NCBI GenBank assembly: GCA_020310875.1
Contig: CM035416.1
Coordinates: forward strand, 3,559,209-3,623,208
Length of the DNA stretch: 64,000 nt
Origin: Ceratopteris richardii
Taxonomy: Eukaryota; Streptophyta; Polypodiopsida; Polypodiales; Pteridaceae
Direction of reading: 5' to 3'
Position numbers and translations under genes: made by a program. This document shows positions 33,041 to 44,400 of this stretch, piece after piece. The notes under the pieces are model-generated. The model saw only the letters and a program-made list of their open reading frames with translations. It was not told where the DNA came from and made no database searches. Position 1 is the stretch's first letter. Each line of letters starts with the position of its first letter.

Positions 33041-35869
33041 CAATCATGTATCTGAAATTAACTGTTGTTGATCTACAAATGTATCGAAATCTTTTTCAAC
33101 ACTTTGCTGCACCAACTACTCTTTAAGTTCTTTAATCAGATGTAAATGTTCTTCATTCTGTACCTGATACTTTTCTAGGACCTGAAGCAATTCTTTTTCA
33201 TGTACATAAATCTTGTACATACTTATGTATTTGCTGTTTAATCATGCTCATATCCAATTCTAACATTAAAAGTGCATCAAGCTCAACTTCTTCATTGTTA
33301 AGGGTCTATGTCTCCAATACTAACAAAGGTTTCAATCCAAAATTAAGGACTACAATATCTATTTGCAAACTAGAATTCAGAGTTGATAAACTTTTCATTT
33401 CACTTTCTACCTTTTCTTGCATTTGAAGTGTCCATAACTCAAATTCTTGTAAGGACTTTTTTGCCTTGGATATTTCAACCACCTGTTGTTGCTTGCATTA
33501 AGTGCTTAACACCTCATGCCCCTGACTTTTCCTTTTTAATTCCTCTTGAAGGTTCAAAATTTGTACCTATAATACTTGATATTCTTCCATACTTATAATA
33601 TCCACATGCTGCTTCTATTGTGATAACTCTTCTTTGTGCTTGCATAAGAACTTAGAGACCTCTTACAACTTCATCTGCATCATTCTTACTTTTGAGCCTA
33701 TTTCCATGTGTGGTTGTTGACTCTGCTCACCTACAGATTTATCCACAATTGTTTGCAATTGAGGCTCTAATCTCCTTTTCTTTGATACCTTGAACGCCCT
33801 CCCAACCACCCAGGGTTGCTCTTCACTATCCGAAATATGGACTAATGAGTCTTGAAACATTAATCCCTTAGATGATTCACCTTTTAACTTTTGAGCAACA
33901 GATATCATCTCCTCTGTCTTGTAGCCAGCTTTAAATAGATCACTATGTACATCTTTGTGCTTCTCTGTTTCTTTAGCAAACACTTGTTCTTGCTTTTTAC
34001 CCACTGATGCATCCAATTGAATTGTAGTCTCCTTTGGCCATACTTCCTCCTGCCTCTCCACCTATTGAACAAACTGAAACAAAGCAGCCAAGTACGCTGC
34101 CATCTTGCTATTTACTAGCGTTTTCCATCTATCTCTTGCAAAAATCTCACTGTGCATTCTCTCGTACACCCAATGTTCCTAGCTGACTCTTCCATTTACT
34201 TCTGCATATGCTAAAGGAGCAAAATTCTCCTTCGACATATAATCATACTTAACAATGAAACATAAACATTCTAAATACCACTTTAATTGCTCGTGCCTTG
34301 CATATGTAGCATTCTTTATCATGTAATACTGCGGAACACCCTCATGTGGTCCAAACTCCTTCTTTAACATCTCCTCTCAACACTTAGGAATTACAGTATC
34401 CTTACAGAAAGGTAATTTAAACACCTCAGCCTCCAACTCTCGAGGAAATTTTACCTGCATAGAGAGCTGACCCTTTGTCTTCTTAATGATCTCCAATTGG
34501 CTCTTTGCATAGTAATTACATCGCCAAGTTGACCAAGGAAGCCATGCAAATTCGAAGAACACACATGCTACAACCATATGACATTTAGCGGCGAACTGAC
34601 CTCAATCTCCATTTTGAAATCCGTGAAGGGATCCATCAATGTTTGTACAAACTTGCTGGCTGAAGTTGGTGTCAAAATTTCCTCCTCTCCCTCCTGTAGT
34701 AAACTATCACTTTCCTCAGAAGTGGTTTCATCTTTTCAAGTTGCCACCTCCCTGTGTTTGCCGCAGCCTCTCATTTCAGCTGTAATGCTAGTTGGGGCAA
34801 TGGAGGTTACCGTAACTATCTTCTTTTGTGGCATGAAGTAATGTTTGACAAATGCAAAACACAAGTGCCAAGCTTCAAATCGTCTCTCAAGTATCTTTAC
34901 GACGCCACCTAGCTTGCACAAAACAGTGAGTGTTGATGATGATTGACTATAAGTGACATTTAAACCCAATGATTTCACATCTTCCTGCAACACGATGACA
35001 TTAACTAAAAATCTTTTACTCGTGTGTTTGGGCTTAGACACTTTAGTACACGAAACTAGACCAATAGAATAACATTCTGACCACCTTTTGCTAAATGGAC
35101 ACTTTTCGATCCACCATACTCTGAGAAATGAATCTCGGACCAAGCAAAGTCCGTTTCTCTTAACAATGAACCAACCAATTCCGATCCACGAACAACTAAT
35201 TGAACAAACCCCGACTTTATAATATTCGATCAATAAAACTCGGAGAAAGCAAAATTCTTCGATTTGTGCCCAACAAAAGTTGACGAAGTTATACGTTTTG
35301 AAAACCTTTTCTACTATTCCACCCCAACCTTTGAAGTGATTATAAGAGTACCAACATATTCTTACAAAGGTACGAAGTGACACCTGGGAAGAACCACTCT
35401 TCAGAAAACATACCTTTAGTGATCAGAATGTGGAAAAATAAGTTGTTCTACAGCAATGTTATGAAAGAATGCCCAATTGCTCACCTGAATGTATTAATTT
35501 TTGAACAAAATTTGATGAGAACAAAATCCTTGGATCGACTACCACGATATTAAACTCACTATGCAGATTTTTCTTCTAAAGTTTCTGTGCAACTATAATA
35601 TATTCATAAACCTACAGTAATTCCATATACATATCGTCTTGCTCCAATATCATCTCAGAACTACTTCTCTCTGCTCTACCTTCAGCTGAACATGATTTCT
35701 CCAATCCTTATCTTCCATTTGCTGCTTCTGCCCATGCAACATAACCTTTCTCTATTGGTTTGACTTGCTCTGTCATCCTCTCTACAACTTCTGCACTTGT
35801 GTTTGCTGCATCCGACCTTCTTCATAATTGAATACTTCATTTACTAACTTCAAATTGGCACATGAACAC
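33041..35869 (-). pseudogene. Element G 3' ORF relic (unknown domain plus coiled coil)
   Basis: I recognise no family. Read on the minus strand from a possible start near 34,836, with several stops and a frame change near 34,590, it shows a well-formed globular stretch at about 34,570-34,090 (VKFPRELEAEVFKLPFC, YARHEQLKWYLECL, FAPLAYAEVNGR). A charged linker and a long coiled coil at about 33,640-33,060 follow (ILNLQEELKRKS, KAKKSLQEFELW). It lies downstream of the element G integrase once Copia H is removed, the same place as ORF3 in elements A-C, but the sequence is not visibly related to theirs. The part at 34,840-35,869 is poorly coding spacer. The 3' end is cut at about 33,040. Confidence 0.55.
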
Positions 35870-35874
35870 CATTG
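35870..35874. repeat. Target-site duplication CATTG, left copy (element H insertion)
   Basis: CATTG precedes the TGTCATGAG LTR end and is repeated at 55987-55991 after the right LTR. Confidence 0.93.
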
Positions 35875-36252
35875 TGTCATGAGAAAGGAGATAAGGAAGA
35901 GAGAACACACACACACTCTCACTCTCAAGGAGAAGTACACACACAGATTGAGGCAAGGAAGAATAATCTTCTTCTTCTTCTTCTATTACATAAAAAGGAA
36001 TGTACAAGAATGACCTAAAAAACAAGAATACAAGTGTAATATATAAAGATCAGTACATAAGGAAAAACCTAATGTCCACAAATGAGTGAGCTGGCAAGAG
36101 ACAAATGTGCCATCACTCTCGATAGATAAATCTAGTACAACTGAATGAAGTATCCCTGACATATACTGGTGTGACCACTATACATATCAGAGAAAGGAAA
36201 AACTGATACGTTTCATCTTGGATCATCACATGTTCAGCTTGATATCTCAACA
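35875..36252 (-). repeat. Element H 3' LTR (left copy)
   Basis: This 378-bp LTR starts TGTCATGAG and ends CTCAACA on the plus strand, and is paired with 55606-55986. It contains a CTT microsatellite at about 35968-35983. The minus-strand polypurine tract CTTGAGGGAGAG lies directly beside it at 36253-36264. Confidence 0.93.
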
Positions 36253-36264
36253 CTCTCCCTCAAG
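36253..36264 (-). other. Element H polypurine tract
   Basis: The minus strand reads CTTGAGGGAGAG immediately before TGTTGAGATATC, the 3' LTR start. This is the usual Copia arrangement. Confidence 0.88.
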
Positions 36265-37477
36265 CTCAACGTCATTTCCTCTAATCCAAGCATCTTTTGA
36301 AACTTCTTCAACTTCTTTGCTCCAAGTGCTTTAGTGAAAATATCAGCAACCTGCTCATTTGTTCTCACATAAACAAGATCAATATCACCTGCTAATACCT
36401 TCTCTCTGATGAAGTGATAATGTACCTCGATATGCTTTGTTCTAGCATGAAAAACAGGGTTTTATGCTAATTGTATACTGCTAAGATTATCACAATAGAT
36501 AGTGATAGGCTTTTGCACTTCCACACCTAAATCTGCAAGTAGCATCTCTAGCCATGATGCCTCACATGCTGCCATTGCAGCACCTCTATACTCAACCTCT
36601 ATACTCAACAAAGCAACAGTGGGTTGCTTCTTGCTGCTCCATGTAATAGTTGCACTCCAAAATGAGAATAGAAAACCACTAGTAGATCTATCTCGAATGC
36701 TACCAGCCCAATCTACATCAGTGTATCCATAAAGCTGCAAATCCTACACCAGCTTCATAAAACAATGCATAATCCAAAGTAGCACTCACATAACGTAGAG
36801 TGCACCTCAAAACATCCAAATGTGGCTTCCTAGGAACCTGCATAAACTGACTTTCAAGTCCAACAGTGTAGCTAAGATCAGGCCTCGTAATTGTGAGATA
36901 TATCAAGCTTCCCACAATTTTTTTGTACATAGTAGCATTTTCCAATGCTTCACCTAACGTAGTATCTAACTTCAAATTCTGATATAATGGCATATAAATT
37001 GGCTTACAATCAGCCATACCATACTTTTGCAACATATTCAAGGCATATTTCCTTTGTGACATCCATATACCTATTTCTGTATGAATAAACTCAATGCCCA
37101 AGAAAAAGTGCAGCACACCAAGATCTTTCATGTCAAATTCCTGCATGAGAAGTTGCTTTACCTCTTTGATGCTTTCTTCAACATAAATAGCCACAATCAT
37201 GATGCCATCATCACCCTTCCTTGCATATAGTGAATGATCTCCATCACACATAGAAAACCCAATGCTGGTTAAGTAATCAACAATCCTTGCATGCCATGCA
37301 TGAGGAGCTTGCTTCAGCCCATACAAAGCCTTTTGCAACCTGCAAACATATTCTGGATGCTTTGAATCTTCATATCCTTGTGGCTAGTCCATGTATACTT
37401 CTTCTTGTAACTCACCATGTAAGAAAGAATTCTTCACATCCATCTGATGCAAAGTCCATCCTTTTGTTGTAGCTAAT
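36265..37477 (-). pseudogene. Element H Copia RT (second half) and RNase H
   Basis: The minus-strand reading resumes from the element C insertion site with [11 protein letters not shown], then LQKALYGLKQAPHAWHARI, the RT core with IVAIYVEE where relatives have a Tyr-Val-Asp-Asp, so the catalytic Asp pair is lost or deleted, and FLGIEFIH. RNase H has YTDVDWAGSIRDRSTSGF, TVALLSIEVEYRGAAMA and IYCDNLSSIQLA, a well-kept core with its Asp-Glu-Asp residues. It finishes near the polypurine tract. Stops occur near 36,464 and 37,386. Confidence 0.9.
37473..37477. repeat. Target-site duplication CTAAT, left copy (element C insertion)
   Basis: CTAAT precedes the TGTTGG start of element C and recurs at 53427-53431 after its end. 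Closing the gap rejoins the Copia RT frame of element H. Confidence 0.95.
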
Positions 37478-37707
37478 TGTTGGAAGATGCATCTTTGGAA
37501 ACCTTTTTGAAGGAAAATTATTGTAAAATGATAGAAATTTGTAGAAATATTTATGCAATTGTTGTAAAAATAAGGAAGAGTCTTCCTTATGTAGGATAGA
37601 ATCTTATGTATTTTTTCTAGAATTTTTGGAAACTCCTAGATAGCATATTTTTAGAATAATAGAGGAAAGGACCAAAATCCAAGTGTGAAAAGGGACACTT
37701 GAAAATG

Positions 37708-37715
37708 TATATAAG
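37708..37715 (+). promoter_or_regulatory. Putative TATA box in element C LTR
   Basis: TATATAAG is present here and at the same offset in the 3' LTR (52792-52799). It is a good match to plant TATA boxes and suitably placed for a U3/R boundary. Confidence 0.6.
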
Positions 37716-37981
37716 CTAATTTCCTCTATTATGAGGGGGTTGGTTAATCATTTGTGTACTTGCTATCCAAGCGAATAGAGAAGGAGTTTCTACTGAAAAT
37801 CGTGTTTCTCCTCTTCTATGTGGTTTCTTTGATTTGTGAGTCTAGATCTTGTGTATCCATGGAGATTTGTCAGCTTTTATTGTGTAAATCTGTAGAATGT
37901 GTATGAAGAGAGCTGAATATTGTTGTGTTGAGTGATGAGTTGATGAAAAATGGTGCTGGAGCTGAAAATCGTCTGTTTGCA

Positions 37982-38041
37982 CAGAATCGCGATTGTCTCG
38001 TCTGTATGATCCAGAATCACGATTGTCTCGTCTATATGATC
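37982..38041 (+). repeat. Two 30-bp tandem units with AATCGCGATT core in the LTR
   Basis: Two adjacent copies of CAGAATCGCGATTGTCTCG plus TCT(G/A)TATGATC occur here. The 3' LTR has the same pair at 53066-53125 with both palindromes intact. The core is the same palindrome as in the leader arrays of this element and of element B. Confidence 0.85.
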
Positions 38042-38347
38042 CAGGTGATATTTTTTGATTTTGACTTCATAGTTGTGTTCTGCTGATAAAATAGCATGGA
38101 ATAGACACCAAGATTGTAGAAAATGGTGTAGATTTTCTCAAGATAATCCAAACCCTAGAAATTTCCTCTTCATCTTCACTATTCTCAGAATTCCAGCCAT
38201 TATTCTCTTATTTCTTGGATTCTATCATCTTGAAGGGGCTGTGGTCTCAAGAATACTACCAGGATTGACAAAATAAAGATGTCTTGTTGATTCTTTATGC
38301 TAAATGATTGGAGAGGACAACTCCAAAGATCAATAACAAACATTTTT

Positions 38348-38365
38348 TGGCGCCGTTGCCGGGGA
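38348..38365 (+). other. Element C primer-binding site (tRNA-Asp)
   Basis: TGGCGCCGTTGCCGGGGA starts five bases after the LTR and is complementary to the 3' end of tRNA-Asp. It is identical to the site of element B. Confidence 0.95.
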
Positions 38366-40181
38366 GTAATTCAAAAGCTTCAGTGAAGTTGGACCTTGCT
38401 GGATCTTCTATTGATGATGGTAACAAACACAAGGGAAAGGTAACACTCTTTAATCAAGAAATGTGAACATGAAAAGGTAGATGTCTTTTGTTTGTCTTTT
38501 GGGAAAAGAAAGCAAGAGATCATCTTTTAGAAATGGAAGTGCTGAAATTTTTGTAAATTGATAGTTGCTCATTACATTTTGGAAGTAAAAGTGCAGGTGT
38601 GTGGAAGATATAAGCCAAGAAAGCTGAAGATGAGGTAACATGTGTCTATTCTTGCATTTTTAGAGTTCTTTTTGACCAAGTACTAGGCACCAATGCGGAT
38701 CTTGGGAAGATAACATTGTTGCACTAAGGAAAAGTCAGTTAAAGTAGCTAGATGCAAGTAGAAAAGATTCATTTGTTAACCAAATCTGAGCATAAATCTT
38801 GAGTTGAGCTGCATTTTGAAGAAAAATATGTGATTGAGTTTATCTTTGCAAAAATTGCTTGCACTTCATAGCACATTTTCTTTGGAGAAACTTTCTTATG
38901 AACTGTTGTGATAGCTGAGCCATAAGAAATCATAACCAATCAAAAAACTTAGGATCAGTAGATCACCAAAACCAGGAACCCTAAGTAAAGTGTTCACCTT
39001 TATTTTAGGGCAAAATACTAAAAAAATTCATAAAATTCATAAAAACAATCAAACAAATTTCTTTCCTTCTTAGGAAGTTGCATTGGAGCTGTGGGGATGA
39101 GAGCGATAAGGGCCAAGTAAGAGAAAAGCAAAAAATTTGTCAAAAAATTAGCAAATTTGAAAAACACGATTTTTTGTACAACATCGCGATTTTCTGATTA
39201 ATGATGGTGATTGTGAGGTAAACTTGCAGGTTATTAAGGAATTGGAGTTGGTAAAGGATACTGAAGGGGAACAAGAGTAGAGAATACTCAAATTTTCATA
39301 AAATCAAAAGTTTAGAAAAAACACGATTTTCTGCACAAAATCGCGATTTTCTGAGTAAGGTTGTGATTTTGGTGTAGAAGTACAGGAGTTTGGTGAATTA
39401 CAAAGGAAAGAAGGTATTGAAAGAAAACAAGAAGAAAGAATACTCAAATTTGCACAAAATAAGATCTTCAGAAAAAACACGATTTTCTGCACAAAATCGC
39501 GATTTTCTGTAAAGGAAAATTTTTGGAATTTCTAGCATATTTGGGTACTTTGAGAGAGAAAATTGCAAAAGATGTCATCTAGATTGGGTAAGTAAGGATT
39601 GGACAAGTGGAAGAGTGAAGAATATTGAAAATCACACAAAATCGCGATTTTCTGGACACTATAAAAATCTGTAATTCAAAGAAAAATTCATTTGAGTGAA
39701 TGTGAGAGAGAGAGAGAGAGCAGCCAAAATTGCGTCTTTTTGCAAAATTCAAGCTTTGGAGAAACTTTCAATCAAGCAAGCAAGGTAAAGACTCTGAACA
39801 TCATTTTTGAGTGCATATTCTTGCATTTGAGTAGTTTTTGAACAACAAAAATAGGAAAAAACTAAAAATCACGGAATCACAACTTTCTGATTTTTTGGGT
39901 TTTCAATTGGAAAAAAGTTTTTTCTAAATAAATCTCTTTCATTGCATGTTAAAAATTCAATAAGGCGATTCTATTGGTACAGAGAAAAATCTGAAAATCA
40001 AAACTTCAAAAATTTCAAAAAAAGAAATTGTTCAAAATCGCGATTCTGAAGTCAGTACAAAATCGCGATTTTGAGCAATAAGAACAACATCGCGATTCCC
40101 AGAACATGATTTTCATCAGAAAATCGTGTTATTTACAATTGTGAGCAATCACGATTGTCTAGGAACAAAATCGTGGAAAAA
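38366..40181 (+). other. Element C leader with dispersed AATCGCGATT palindromes
   Basis: This is untranslated leader. Units of about 160 bp recur, each with AACACGATTTTCTG followed by CACAAAATCGCGATTTTCTG (about 39160, 39315, 39475, and a partial copy at 39640), and more copies lie at 40030-40150. A good splice-donor match GG|GTAAGTAAG occurs at 39588, and another AG|GTAAAG near 39,785. These could pair with the acceptor before ORF3. No gene is seen. Confidence 0.6.
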
Positions 40182-40732
40182 CACGATTTTGGGCACAAAA
40201 TCGTGGAAAACACGATTTTGAGCACAGAATCGTGAAAAACACGATTTTGGGCACAAAATGATGAAAAACACGATTTTGGACACAAAGTCGTGAAAAACAC
40301 GATTTTGAGCATAGAATCGTGAAAAACACGATTTTGAGCACAGAATCGTGAAAAACACGATTTTGAACACAAAGTCGTGAAAAACACGATTTTGAGCATA
40401 GAATCGTGAAAAACACGATTTTGAGCACAGAATCGTGAAAAACACGATTTTGGGCACAGAATCGTGGAAAACACGATTTTGGGCACAGAATCGTGAAAAA
40501 CACGATTTTGGGCACAGAATCGCGAAAAACACGATTTTGGACACAAAGTCGTGAAAAACACGATTTTGAGCACAGAATCGTGAAAAACACGATTTTGAGC
40601 ACAGAATCGTGAAAAACACGATTTTGGGCACAGAATCGTGAAACACACAATTTTGGGCACAAAGTCGTGAAAAACACGATTTTGGGCACAGAATCGTGAA
40701 AAACACGATTTTAATCACAAAATCGTGGAAAA
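40182..40732 (+). repeat. 29-bp hairpin tandem array (19 units) in element C leader
   Basis: Nineteen units of 29 bp follow CACGATTTTGRGCACAGAATCGTGAAAAA in type. Within and between units are two alternative inverted repeats: AATCGTG-AAAAA-CACGATT (7-bp stem, 5-base loop), and ACGATT/AATCGT around the TTGAGCACAG segment. The transcript could fold as a row of hairpins in either register. The unit is not a multiple of three and lacks stops on the minus strand, so three overlapping long minus-strand ORFs appear; these are by-products of the repeat. Confidence 0.93.
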
Positions 40733-41021
40733 ACACAACCCTAGTAGAAAATTGTGAAAAACACGATTTTCAACAAACAATAGTAAAAAATAACTAGCTT
40801 GAACACAAAATCGTGTACACTTTATTAGGTAGAAAATCGTGGGAAACACAATTTTCAACAAAAATTGGTGAAAAATCACTAATTTGAACACAAAATCGTG
40901 AAAATCAGCTGAATAATCCTTAGGTCTGGGAACAAACTAAATTCACTTACCAAGCAAGACCTAGGAAGGAAGGAGAGTTGTAGGGGAAGCTCAAGAAAGA
41001 AATTTAGGGCAAGAAAACAAC
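40733..41021 (+). other. Element C leader between array and gag
   Basis: This holds degenerate continuations of the hairpin unit to about 40,905, then about 115 bases of A-rich leader before the gag ATG at 41022. No gene is seen. Confidence 0.5.
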
Positions 41022-41450
41022 ATGGAAAATTTAAATGAAACAAATGAGCCCATTGAAACTGGGGATTACAGAAATATCCTCAAGTACATGTATACAAATA
41101 GGTTTGGCACCTATGTATACTAGGATGGGATGCATAAGTTTCTCATCAGATTGAGAAACTTAGATGTTCCCTTAAACATAACACCTGTAGCCCAGTTCAA
41201 AGATGGTAGGTATGAGGATAGGCAAGGGTGTGTGTACATCTTCTCCCCAGACCCAGAAAATTCAAATGACTTAGGACAATGTGCTGACAAAGGACCTTGG
41301 GAAGATAACATGGGACAACCAGATTTACCTAGACCACATGAAAACTACACTAATACTGAGCAACAACATGGGAGAAGGACACATGCTTCACCAAATCCCT
41401 TTGACAAAGAACCAGAAATGAAATGTACCTGGATATTGAATCCTTCCTAG
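41022..41450 (+). pseudogene. Element C gag N-terminal remnant
   Basis: The frame opens at ATG 41022 and aligns with the N-terminal third of element B Gag: TNRFGTYVY, then stop, then DGM, against TNRLGARIYEDGL. The TAG at 41121-41123 stands where B has Glu (GAG to TAG). The frame continues through DRQGCVYIFSPDPENSNDLG to DKEPEMK. At that point the capsid core present in B (FDGTGDPYDHVAEF onward) is missing and the reading shifts by one into the next ORF at about 41,420. This copy therefore cannot make a complete capsid protein. Confidence 0.85.
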
Positions 41451-44400
41451 AGGCCTTTATTGGAGAATTCTCAAAAACTGGGATAAAACATAGCACAGCC
41501 ACTTTGATACATAGTTTCAAGCAACAAAAAGATGAAAATGTCAGAGAGGCAGCCAAGAGATTTAAGCAATATATTGATAGATGCCCTAAAGAGGAAGTCC
41601 CTTCCATGGCTAGACAGGTATCCCTATTCATAGAAGGGTTGAGAAGTGCTCAATTAAGAACCCTAGTATACTATAGGAGATGCCCTGATCTAGGAGCTTG
41701 TGTGAAAGAAGCAATAGATTTGGAGGACAATAGGAGCCAAGATTTGTTAGCATTTGATCAACCCAAATCATATGAAGACAAAATTCCTCCAGCAGAAGAG
41801 TTGGCTCAGGCCATTGCTAAGGCCCTAGAGGTAAGTACTAAAACCAATTTGATAAACTCCAAGATAAACACAAATAAAAAATGCTACAATTGTGGAGAAA
41901 GTCATCTGATACAACATTGCCCATATCAAAAACCTCCACATTTGCAAGACAGAAAGACACTCAAATACTGTACACTAGAGAGGAAATGGACCAACCATAC
42001 AAGGGAGGAATGCTTCTATAACAAACAACCCATAAAGGAGAGAGACTATGGGAGCCAAAGAGAATCAGTGTATAGTGAGCAACCAAGACCTGTGCTAGGG
42101 CAACAACCTCCTATACCAACAAATGTAGTGCCAATCAAATATGCACCAGTAGAGGAAGGAAATTCAAGAACAAAGTCACCATACAAAGAAGATTATCAAT
42201 GGAATGAGGGATTTCAAGAAGAATGGGAAGGTTATGAATCAAGAGAGCCAGAATTACAAGCCTTGGACTTGGGAAATGGAAGAATTGAGATGGACACTGC
42301 CACTTTCATGTATATAACAAATAATTACATGTCCAATCAAAAACCTCAATTTAAAGGAGGACCAAAGATAACTTGTTATAGGTGTGGGGGAGATCATTTT
42401 ATTAGAGACTGTCCACAACCTCCTACATTGAGAATAGAAGGAGCATATTGCAAGGATTGTGGTAGGGAGCATTTGATAAAAGATTGCCCAAAAAATCCCC
42501 AAAAACAACAAAACACATCTAATAACATACCAGTAAAAGCAGTCAGTATCATGGAACAAGAAGAATTGAGTGACATTGAGTTAGTGGATGTAAATGCTGT
42601 AACAAGGTCACAAACAAAACAACAAAGAACAACTAAGGAACAAAATGAAGAATCAAAATCAAAGGTGAAGAAAAATAGACAAAAAGGGAAATGGGAGAGG
42701 AAGCATAAAATGAGTAAAAATATGGAAGAAGAAAATAGGGAACAATCAAACAATACTTCTTCTTCAAAGACACAGACCCAGTTGGAAATAGGAAATTCAA
42801 AAAGTCTAGACACTCTGATAAAAGCATACAAAGGAAGAATTCAAGAGGGACCAAGCACTGCTGACCATACAATGGCTTATCCTATGCCAGACTTAGAACA
42901 TGAAAGAATGCAGAAGTGTAAACAGATCATTCGCGAATTACAACTCAAAATGGGGAAAGAAGACAACTCTCAAAAAACAGTTGAGGAATCTGAGACAACA
43001 AAAACAAGAGGAAAGAGTATCAAGGAAGAAAACCCACAAGTAACACTCCAAGTGAATATAGACAAAAGATGCACATTTCTGTATCACACCACATGGGAAG
43101 ATTTAATAAAACAAAATCCTCATCTACAGAACCAAGTGAAAAAATGGGAGACAACACCAGAAAATCTTCATCCACAACTACAGGAAATGGAGGAGTTGTG
43201 GTATATTCCCATTGATAAGATAGGAGGATATTGTGAGGGAGAAGAGGGAAACTCAACTTTAAAAATACAATTTGGTAAAAACCAGGCCAAAGCCATTTTG
43301 GATAGTGGATCAGGAGTGGCCATCATGACTAAACAAACTAGGGAAAAATGGGGAAAAAGTGAATTATTACCCACAAAAATGAGATTGCAACTTGCAGATG
43401 GACACATTGAAAAACCCCTAGGAATATGGGAAAAAGTGATTGTGGACATATGTGGGATAGAGATAGAACATACCTTTGCTATAGTTGAATTCCCACAATC
43501 TACTTCATATGAAATTATCCTAGGAAGACCATTCATGAGACAAATGCAAATTGTACAAGATTGGGGTAATGATTGTTTATACCTACAGAGCAAAGGAAGA
43601 ATAACCAAGGTAAATCTAAGACATGGGCACTACTGTGACATACCCCCTCAAGAATGGTATAAAATTCATCAGAATCAAGAGTTGAGTGAGGAATCAGAAA
43701 TGGAGGATCAGGATGAAGCTAAGTCATCTGTATGGAGGTGCAATATGATAAGAAATTCGACCAATAGGAAAAGGAGATTAAGAAGAGAGGATTGTATGGA
43801 AGAAAGAGGGCTACAAGATGAGAATTATGTACCTCAACAATTCAAGGATGAGGAATTTGAGCCCTATGGGTGGAATCAAATTTTGGCTACCATGGATCTA
43901 GCCAGTGATGAATATGTAGGAGTGGAATTTCAAAATGAAGAAGGATATGATATTTTTCACATTGGAATACAAATGATAAAGGTATCCAGAACAGAAGAGG
44001 ACATAGAAGAAGAAATAATATTACAAAAAGGAAAAACACAATTTTTGGAGGAAGTAAAAGCTGAAGATGCTATTAAGGATAAGATTTCAGGTAAGTACAA
44101 GAAAAACAAACACAAAGAAACAGAAGAAAATCAGGAAAATGAGAAGAAGACAAGGGAAATGAACAAAGACCAACAATTTGATGTACCAGAAAATTTTAAG
44201 ACTTATGAAGTAGAAAATAGATTACTTCTCAGAAGGAAACCAAAGAGGGAAAAGAAGAAAGGAGAAGCTTATGACAATGAGGAAGAAACTAAGAAGATCA
44301 TGATCACTCAGGAGGAGGGAGAAGAAAGACACATTGTAGTGGCTGATGACATGACAACTCAAGAAGAAGAGGCACTAAGAAACTTGGCAAGAAAATATAG

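Larger units (their letters stand above)
37478..38342 (+). repeat. Element C 5' LTR (865 bp)
   Basis: It begins TGTTGGAAGATG and ends AACAAACA. A TATATAAG box at 37708-37715 sits 230 bases in. Two tandem 30-bp units with the core AATCGCGATTGTCTCG lie at 37982-38041; the second unit here has CACGATT. AATAAA near 38,272 may serve in polyadenylation. Confidence 0.95.

Noticed and set aside
34736-35383. A hydrophobic, Cys/Trp-rich 215-residue minus-strand ORF that could suggest an envelope protein
   Set aside because: There is no clear signal peptide, cleavage site or ordered membrane helix. It lies in poorly coding sequence just upstream of the better-formed ORF of element G.
38073-38276. A 67-residue ORF seen twice (38073-38276 and 53157-53360)
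   Set aside because: It is duplicated only because both LTRs of element C contain it, and it shows no known domain.
40182-40732. Resemblance to a CRISPR array (regular short palindromic repeats)
   Set aside because: The units are contiguous, without unique spacers, and lie in the leader of a plant retrotransposon with LTRs on both sides.
40133-40736. Three overlapping minus-strand ORFs of 175-195 residues with a repeated Cys/Phe/Ser-rich 29-residue pattern
   Set aside because: The 29-bp unit contains no stop on that strand and is not a multiple of three, so every frame stays open and cycles through the same peptide. This is a by-product of the array.
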